A stretch of DNA of 10,883 nucleotides from Paracoccaceae bacterium (GTDB lineage Bacteria; Pseudomonadota; Alphaproteobacteria; Rhodobacterales; Rhodobacteraceae): assembly GCA_007128865.1 (NCBI GenBank), contig SKWP01000410.1, positions 1-10,883 of the forward strand, given 5' to 3'. The translations under genes and the position numbers were made by a program. Shown here piece by piece: positions 1-9,000 of this stretch. The notes below the pieces were generated by a model, which worked only from the letters and a program-made list of their open reading frames with translations, was not told where the DNA came from and ran no database searches. Position 1 is the stretch's first letter; every line of letters begins with the position of its first letter.

Positions 1-3000
1 AGCACATCGGTCACCTGCACCGTCTCGTCATAGACCACGACATAGGAATCGGTCGACAGCGTGGTGCCGTCGAGCGTCATGGTAAAGGGCGAATCCGGCT
101 CGAAGATCTGGACGTTGCTGGGCGGCTGGGCCTTGGGCGTCTGCGAACGGTTGTCGACGAAGACCGTTTGCGCGGGCGAGGAAAGCACCAGCGTTCCGGC
201 CATGGGCGATGCCCCCTGGATCGGCACGAAGATGCTGTTCGCATCGACGAAGTCTGCCGTGGTCGTCAGGGTGGTCTCGGAGGCCCTGAGTTCCTTCAGC
301 AGCAACCCGACCGGCGCATCGACATTGACCGTCACCAGCGTTGCGATGCCGCCGTCGGCGCCGGTCAGGGTCAGCTCCAGCGGCGGCGGCACGGCCGGAA
401 CATGGCTGACCGAAAGCGCGATGATCTCGTCGGCGCGCAGCGTCAGCTCGCGCCCGACATCGAGCGCGCCAACCTCGAGCCGGCCGCTGGCCTGCAGGTC
501 GATGAAGCGGGCGCGAATGGTCTTGACGTCGAGGTTGCCGGTGTTGCCGGGGCCGAAGCCCGCGATGTTGATCACCCGCTCGCCGGCTTCCTCCAGATCG
601 CCGATGATGTCGCCGGTAGAACGGATGATGCTGTCCACCCCGGCGATGATGGTGTCAAAGAACACCCCGGCGCCTTCGATGGTCGAGCTTCCGCCGGCGT
701 TCAGCATCGCGCCTGTGACCGGCCCGGTGCCGCCGTCGATGCTGCTGTCGCCACCGGTGACGATGCTGGCATAGGTCACCCCGGTGCCGGTGATGCTCGA
801 CGATCCGCCGGCGGTCAGCGTGCCGCCGTCCACCGCGCCGGTGCCCGCGTCAATTGTGCTGTCGTCGCCCGTGACGATGCCGCCGTAGGTCACCCCGGTG
901 CCGGTGATGCTCGACGATCCGCCAGCGGTCAGCGTGCCGCCGTCCACCGCGCCGGTGCCCGCGTCAATTGTGCTGTCGTCGCCGGTGACGATGCTGGCAT
1001 AGGTCACGCCGGTGCCGCTCAGGCTGGCGGACCCGCCGGCATCAAGCGTGTCGAGCACAAGGCCACCGGTGCCGGCATCGACGTCGGCATTGCCGCCCGA
1101 GGTGACGGCGACAAGGCTGACACCGGTGCCAGAGACATCGACCGCGCCGCCCGCTGCGATATCGCCGCCGGTCACCGTGCCGGGCGCGCTGATGGCGGTA
1201 TCGGCGCCGGTGCGGATCAGGTCGAAATCCACCGTGCCGCCCGTCAGCCGCGCGGTGCCCGCCGCATCGATGGTGCCGCCCATGATCACGCCATTGACCG
1301 AACGCAGGGTCACGTCGCCCGGATCGGCCGGCAGCCCGGTGGTGGTGATCTGCACGAAGGTCAGATCATCCTCGGCGGTGATTTCCTGCGAGCCACCGCT
1401 GGTGCTGTCGGTGACGGTCAGCCGCCCCGCGCCGGTCGCGATGATGCGGCCTTGAGGGGCCTGAAGGCTGCTGAGCACGCTGTCGACCAGCGCGTCAATC
1501 CGCAAATCGCCCTGCGCCGACTGCGCAGAAATGCTGCCGGTGCGGATGCGCAGCGGGTTGGGGGTGTCGGTGACGGTATCATCGAGCCGGGTGTCATTGG
1601 CCTGCGTCCGGTCGCCCACGCCCAGCGCGCCGGACAGGAAAACCCCGGCCCCGGCCGTCATCGCGGTGATGTCGGTGCGCGGATCGGCGGTGCCGGCCAG
1701 GATGCGCCCCGCCGCCGTGACCGAAACCGCCGCCGCATCGGCCGAACCCGAGGCGATGCCGGTGACCTGCGCATCGCCCTGCGTCGCCTCGACAACCACG
1801 CGGCCGGCATCGGCCCGCGCCACGGCGCCGGTCAGCATCCTTATCGCGGGGGCGAACATGTCGATCCGCCCGGCCGCCGAATGCACATCGGCAAGCGCCG
1901 TCAGCAACACCCGCCCGCCGGCCGAAAGCGCGATGTCGCCCGGCGTTGCAACCGTTCCGTCGATCTCGGCCTCGTCGGCGGCAGTCAGGCGGATGGTGCC
2001 GCCCGCGGTGGCCGAGCCGACCACAAAACGGAAGCCGAGCGGACCGAACAGGTTGATTTCGTTCACGGCCGTGGCCGTGATCCGGCCGCCGAGGCCGGCG
2101 GCGACATTCAGCGCCCAGGCCACGGTTCCGATCGAGCCGCCTGCATCCAGATCGACCGCCGCGCCAAGGATGTTGATGAGGGTATCGTCATTGGCATTCA
2201 GCAATGACCCCGCCGCGCGCAGCGCCACATCCTGGGGCGAGAATACCGTGTCGATGAGCCCGTCACCGGCGAAGTTGACGAAAACGCCGTTCTGGGCCCG
2301 CGCCGTGGTCGTCGCACCGGGGCGCAGCGCCAGGTTGACCGGGACATCCGGCGTTCCGACCCCGCCGCGCGCGGCCTCCAGGATCAGGTTGCCGGTGACG
2401 ACGCTGCTGCCGGCAGGCGCGTTGACGATATCGCCCTGCACCTTGATCCGGGTTTCGGCAAAGGTGCTGATGTTGCCAAGCTGCACACCGCCGCGCGATG
2501 CCAGGAACGCCCGGCCCACATCGGCGTTGGTGGCGTCGCTGATCGCCGGCACATCGACATTGAGCGTGTCGACGGCGCTGAAGTTCAGCGGCCGCTTGCT
2601 GAGCACCGTCAGCAGCGTATCCTCGGGCGCGAACAGGCCCAGCGCCGCGGCATCGAGCGCAACCTGCTGGATCAGCTCCAGATCCTCGAACCGCGCGCCC
2701 AGCAGCAGTGAAACCGTGGTGCCGCCGGGGTCGCGCGACAGCGCGTCGAGGTCCTGGGCAAGTGCCGCGTTGTAGGCCGCCACCTGTTCGGGCGTGGCAT
2801 TGTCCGGCAGCCGTACGGGGCCGTCCAGTGTCAGCAGCAGATCGGTGCGTTCGGCCGCGGCCAGCGCAACGCGCTGGTCCAGCGTCAGTTCGCTTGGCGA
2901 CACGCTGGAACGGATCGAGACGCCCACGCTTCCGTCATCGGGGTTGATGACGGTTTCGCCGATGCCGCGGCCGGCCTCGATGGTCACACTGCGGCCCGCC

Positions 3001-6000
3001 ACATTCGGATCCTTGATCACCGGGTTGGTGCCGGTCACCGTCTTGAGCGCGCCGGGCGCCAGCGAGAAGGCCAGTTCGCGTTCGGTCCAGACCGAACCAC
3101 GGGTCAGTTCGTTGCTTTCGGCCTCGGTGGCCACATAGCGGAAGCCTTCGTCGAACTGCCCATCGTTCAGGTCGCCGAAACGCTGGTTCAGGCGCTGGTA
3201 TTCGGTTGTCTGCTCATGCTCGTAGTCGACGATCTTCTGCTGGACGGCAGCGGCCACATCGGTCGCGCCCTCGGCCTGGGCCTGTGCGGTGAACAGCGTG
3301 ATCAGCGCATCACGCCGCAGCGCCAGATCGTTCTGGAAGGCTGCGATGCGGCTGTCGGCCACGGCATCGGCATCCGCCGTCGGGTCTGCGGCCGCGGCCT
3401 CGGCCCGCCAGGCGGCGCGCAGCCCCTCGATCCGGTCCGGATCGGGCGTGAGGCTGAATTCGAACCCGGCGTCGAATTCGGCGCCGCCATCAGCCTGGGT
3501 GCGCCGGACGCTCCAGTACTGGTTGTAGCTCTGGGTCACCGAATTCTCGAAGGCGAGGATCGTGGTCGCCTGCTTGGCGGCATTGTTGCTGCCGTCGACC
3601 TTGCCCGCCTCGTCCTCGGCCAGCAGGCCAAGGCTGTCCCAGAAGCCCAGCAGGTCGTCATAGGTGCGCTGGTCGATGGTCTGCGAGGGGTTGTTGTCGA
3701 GGATCTGGCCGGTGGCGCGCAGCCGCACGTCGCCGCCGGTCGACAGCACCTGCCCCACCAGCATGGTGCCGCTGAGGTTTCCGTCCCATGCGTCAGAGCG
3801 GATGCCGATATCGCCGGTGGCCGTCGCGGTCAGCCCGAACAGCGGGTTGATCTGGTTGTCCGGGTCAAGCTTGTCGCCAAAGGGCCGCTGGGCGGGGTCG
3901 GCGGTAAAGCCGGTGTTGACCCGCAACAGCGCACCATCGGCGGTGCTGCCGATGCCGCCGCCAAGGGCTGCCAGCGCCACCCGCGGCGCCTCGATCCGCG
4001 CGGTCTGGTCGCGCCCGTCGATGCCGCCGAAGCTGACGATATCGATGCGGCCGCGCCCCTGGGTGATGTCGCCGCGGGCGGTGACCTGATCCACGGTCAG
4101 ATCGTCGCGCGAGATGATCGAAACATTGCCGTTGCCGGCCCGGGCCGACAGGAACCTGTCGCCATCGTCCGGGCCGGTCAGGTTGACGGCCAGCGCCGCG
4201 TTCGGCGGGGCCGACTCGGACCGCAGATCGGTGGTGCCGCCGACAAACTGACCGGCGGTCAGGTTGACGCTGCGCGCGTTGATTGCGCCGGCCAGCGTGC
4301 CCTGGATGATCGAGCCCGGGCCATTGCCGCCGGCATCGGCAGCGCGGATGGTGACCGACCCGGCGCGGCTGTTCAGCGCGTTGGTCAGCACCACATCGGA
4401 GTTCGGCGACACCACGTTGATCGCCCCGGTATCCGACCCGATGAAATTGACCGCAATCGCGTAATCGGCCTTCAGCGAGTTGGTGATGATCTCGGTGAAT
4501 TCCTGCGTCAGCTTGTAGAAATAGGTCTTTTCGCTGACGATGCAGACCGTCCACCAGTTGCAGCGCCGCGAGCTGGAGCCGGTGCTTTCCCAGTCGGTCA
4601 GATTGACGGTTACGACCTTTCCCTCGGCCAGCTGTTGCGAACCCGGCTGGCCGATCGCGTTGAGCGTCGAATTGGCCGCTTGCGTGGCCGGAATGGCCTC
4701 GACATAGCCCTTGTTCTCATTGATGCCGCCGCCGATCCAGGTCCTGTCATCGGTCACATAGGTGCCGTCGGCCAGTCGGGTCTGTGACAGAAGGAACGGG
4801 CCGAATGTCTGGGTGAACTTGCCGATCTCCGAAATCGACAACGATTGCGAGCCGAAAAGCTGCGTCGACACCCGGCTGTAGTTCGAGGTCCGGCGCTGCC
4901 GTTCGGCCGTTGTCCAGACATAGCGCTGGTTCGCGCGCGGGGCGTATGAGGCCGCGCGGTCGTCGCTGCCGGTGCTCAGGACGGCAGTGCCAAGCTGCAG
5001 CGTCCCGTCGGGGTTGATGGTGCCCGACTGCTGCGAAACCCGCACCTCGCCGGGGCCGGCGCCGGGCACGAAATCGCGGGTAAAGACGGTATAGAGAACA
5101 TCGACCTTCGGCGCTGCCGGGTTGCTCAGGTCCACGCCGCGCACATCGGTGATCTCGATGCGCCCTTCGGTGCCGCGCCGCGTGCCTGTCGGATCCTCGC
5201 CGGTGGACATGTTGCGCAGCACCAGCGGCAGGTTGGTGGTGTTGGTCACGTTGATGGTGCCGAACCCGTCCAGCACGTTGAGTTGCCCGCCCGCGCTCGA
5301 GGTGTTCATGATCTGCCCGAAGAGCTGGATATAGCCGCCTTTCACGCTGGTGCCGTTGACGAAGAACTGGTTGTTGCGGGCGTCATACTGCGCACCGATA
5401 TTGTCGCCGGCCGCCCCGATCACGGAAAAGAAGCCTTCGCTGTCATCGACCGCATCGGCATAGGCCTGCGCGATCTCGCGGCTGAATTCCAGCCGATAGC
5501 GCGGGTCGCCCGACAGATAGTCCTTGATGTTGACCTGCGTCAGCACCCCGTCGATGGTCAGTTCGCGCACCGGGCTGGCGGCGGGGTTGACGACGATCTC
5601 TTCCTTGTACTGCTCCACCACCCGCGCCAGTTCCTCGGCGTCGATCCCCGGTGGCGTGCGGTTGATGGTGATCTGCTGGTCGCGGCTGTTGGTCACCGTC
5701 GTGATGTTCGGATCGGCCAGCGCGGCATTCAGGGCCGACTGGCTGACGCCGATATCCGCCGCGCTGGCGGTCAGCAGTTGCGCATCGGTCAGCGTCAGGT
5801 TCCATTCGGCGATGCCGCTCTGGATCGTCGAGTTGATGTTGAGAAACCGCGCCGAGATCGAGATCGCGCCGTTGGCGGTGATCCCCTTGCCGCGCTCATC
5901 GGCGTCGGCGGGGTTGTTGAAGCTCGCAGGATCGCCGCCGATATGGTTGAAACCGTTGACATAACTGGCGACGAAATCGCCATTCTTGGCGGTGATGTCC

Positions 6001-9000
6001 ACCGATCCGGCGTTGATCGCACCGCGGATATAGATGTTGCCGGCCTCGGACAGGATGCGAACCGCGCCGCGGGTGTTCTCGATCACCGATCCGGTCTGAA
6101 GGATGATGTCGGGCGCCAGCCGCGGAATTGCACCGGGCGGCAGGGCTTCGGGATTGTAGCTCGAGGTGATCTCGACCAGCCCGCGGCTGGAGGTCAGCGC
6201 GGTCTCGATCGTGGCCATGTTGGCAGCCGTACCGGCCGCGTTCAGCCGCGCGATATCGGCAGCCGCGTTCACCAGCACCCCGTTCAGGCGCAGGTTGCCG
6301 GCGTCATAGTCGGGCACGATCAGATTGCCCAGCTTGAGGGTGTTCGGCGTGGAATTGCTGATCGCGATCTTGGCATCGCCCCAGGCCAGCAGCTCGCCCG
6401 TGCCCGCGCCGGTCAGAACCTGCGCCTCGATCGAGATGTTGCCCAGCCGCGCCGCGGTATCGGCCACGTTGATCGAAAACGCCTGCGGCACGCCGGTGGT
6501 GGTGGGTGCCGTCGCCGCCGCCTTTGTCGCGTCGGCAAATTCCTTCGACTTGTCGATCAGAAGGCCGACGAACTGCATCAGCGAATTGCTGCCGCCGACC
6601 GTGCCGGGCGTGTCGCCGGTGTCCTTCAGCAGCGCCGAGGCGGAATCGCGGATGCTGCTCAGCACCGTCTGCGCCTGCGCGACCAGGTCGTCGTTGTTCA
6701 GCACGCTGGCCGAATTCTGCGCCCGCACCAGCGCCCCGGCCGTCGCCGGATTGTTGTTGGTCACCGGGGCAAGCAGCGCGTTGCGGATTGCCTGATCATC
6801 GGCATTCTTCTTGTTCGCTTCCTCGGCCTTCTTGGCATCATCACTGGGAACCGGATTGGACGGCAGCGACATGAGCAGGCCGTGCAGCGCATCATAGGCG
6901 GCCTGTGCATTCGCGCGGGCGGTGGCGCTGTCCTGCTGGATCGCCGCGGCGCGCGCGTCGATCGCAGCGGTATTGGCAGCGATGGCCAGCTGGGCATTGG
7001 CGATGATCTGGTTCTGCTGGGTGATGGCAGATGCATCATCGGTCAGCAGCGCCTGGGCAAGGGCCTGCTGCGCGGCAACGATCTTGTCGGTTTCGGCGAC
7101 ATTGGCCGCGCGCAGCGCCAGGGTGTCATTCACCGCCGAAGCGACGCGATCCAGCGCCTCCTGTCCCTGCTGCTGAAGGTTTGCCGCCAGGGTCAGCGTC
7201 GGGCCATCCCGGACGTCGTCGAAGGTGCTGATATCGGTTATCCTCTGGGCCGCGAAGGTCAGGTTGGGGCGCAGGCCGAACTGTGCGTCGCCGTAAAGAT
7301 CCGAAAGGTCGGTGGGAAAGACGATCAGACCCTCCAACTCGCCCTCGTCATTGGTCGTGGTTGCCTGAACCGCCGTCGTCGTGGCCAGACCCAGCGCCGC
7401 CCGGACGACGACCAGATCATCCGCGGCCTCGGCGGCCTCTTGCAGCAGCCGGTCGCGCGGGGAAGGCCCGGAATACTTGTCGGTGACGAAATTGCCGTCC
7501 GGATCGAAGGAACCGGCCTCGAAAACGCCGCCCTCGAACCGTCCCAGGCCCAGCGATACCAGTTTTTTCTGCAGGAATATCAGTTCGTTGTTATAGGCAG
7601 CACGGGCAATGATATCGGTGGCGTAATCCGCAATCAGCGTCTCCAGCTCCGATATCCGGGCAAGGATTTCGGTGCCCACCGGATCCGGGCCGCCGACGCT
7701 CCATTCGATGTTGCCGCTGGACTGGTTGCCGATGCAGCCGATCGCCTGCGATGGGCAGTCCTCGGCGATATCCAGCAGCTTGAAACGCTGGATGCTGGTC
7801 TCGACCCGGCCGTTGACCAGCACCCGCGCCTGCCCGCCCGAGGTGCGCGTGGTGCCGCCGTGATAGTCGAAGGTCACATCCCCGCCGCCGAAGGCATTCG
7901 ATATCGCGCTGGCGGCCTTGGCCAGCCCCTCGCGATAGATGTCCTTGCCGGTGCCGCGGGCGCTGGCATCGATGGCGCCGCGACTGGCCATGATGGTGAT
8001 GTCGCCGGCAGCGCGCACACCCTGCCGTTCCACGTTGGGGTCGCTGACGCCGATGGTGACCGTGCCCGAACTGTTGACGGTGACAACCGGGTTGGGCGCC
8101 GCCGGGATCGGGATCGCCGTCTTGTTGAACAGATCGACGGTGGCGTTGAATCGCAGGTTCGCGGTCTGGCCGTTCAGCCCGCGCCCGGCGGCGATGGTGA
8201 CGGTGCCGCGGGTGGGCATGTCGCCGTTGGTCGGGGTAAAGCCATCGGTCGCCTGGATCAGCGCATTGGCGCCCGAGGCAAAGCTGTTCTGCCCGGTATA
8301 GGTGACATTGGCCTTGCCCGATGGCGCGCCGGCCAGCCCATAGGTGGTGGCGGAAGACCGGATATCCACATCCGCCTCGCCCCAGGCGGCGATGCGGATA
8401 TCGCCCAGATCGACCTCGAGAACCGAATCCTGCCCCACCGCTGTGGTCGCGTTCGCGGTCAGGAACGCCTCGACCTCGGCCGAGGCCAGCGCGATCGCGC
8501 CGCCGGAATCGAGGTTGACGCGCTGGCGCACGGCAATGCTGTTATACGCCTCGATCCGGGCCAGACCGGCGACGCCCTCGGGGTTGGTCAGCCGCACCGT
8601 GGCATTGTCGCCCAGCGTGGCGGCGGTGTTGTGCAGCACGCTGACGGTGGCGCCGCCGGCCGGCAGGTTGGCCAGCCCGCCCGAGACGGAATCCACATTG
8701 CGCCCGTTGCCGCTGCTGCGGAAGGCGTTCGCGGTCAGGTTGCGCGCCCGCAGGTCAAGGTTGCGCGCGGTCAGGTTCAGCCCGTCGCCGATGCGGGCAT
8801 TCACCGTGCTGGTCACGGCATGGGTGATGTCGGCCCCGCTCTTGCCGGCCAGCGATGCCTGCCGGCTGTCGACGAAACCGGCGAAATCGGTGGTATGCGT
8901 GGCCTCGACCGCGGCCTTGCCGGCCACATTGATCGGGCCTGCACCGGCACCGGTGGTGCCGATCAGGGCCTCGGTGGTGCTGATCGAAACCGTGCTGGCA

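Noticed and set aside
561..1241. Regular direct repeats considered as a CRISPR array or regulatory repeats
   Set aside because: The unit is 114 bp, contiguous without spacers, divisible by three and codes for solenoid repeats in an uninterrupted frame.
168..2207. 679-codon open frame on the plus strand with repeated Ala/Gly/Arg/Asp sequence
   Set aside because: It is in register with the complement of the real codons. Its internal repeats simply mirror the 114-bp coding repeats of the minus-strand gene.
1531..2775. 414-codon open frame on the plus strand
   Set aside because: Low-complexity Ser/Ala/Pro/Thr translation, fully antisense to the solenoid section of the real gene.
3865..4554. 229-codon minus-strand open frame, and similar ones at 8755-9360 and 5443-5805
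   Set aside because: They are on the same strand as the real gene but in another frame, and their translations are Arg/Gly/His/Pro-rich, typical of out-of-frame reading of GC-rich DNA.
3216..4787. 523-codon open frame on the plus strand
   Set aside because: It is an in-register antisense shadow of the real frame, rich in Gly/Ala/Asp/Arg and lacking recognisable domains. It covers the same bases as clear solenoid and module sequence on the minus strand.
7563..7568. Run of six T (six A on the coding strand) as a slippage or phase-variation site
   Set aside because: It is short, encodes two ordinary lysines in a helical segment, and the frame is intact on both sides. There is no sign of programmed frameshifting.
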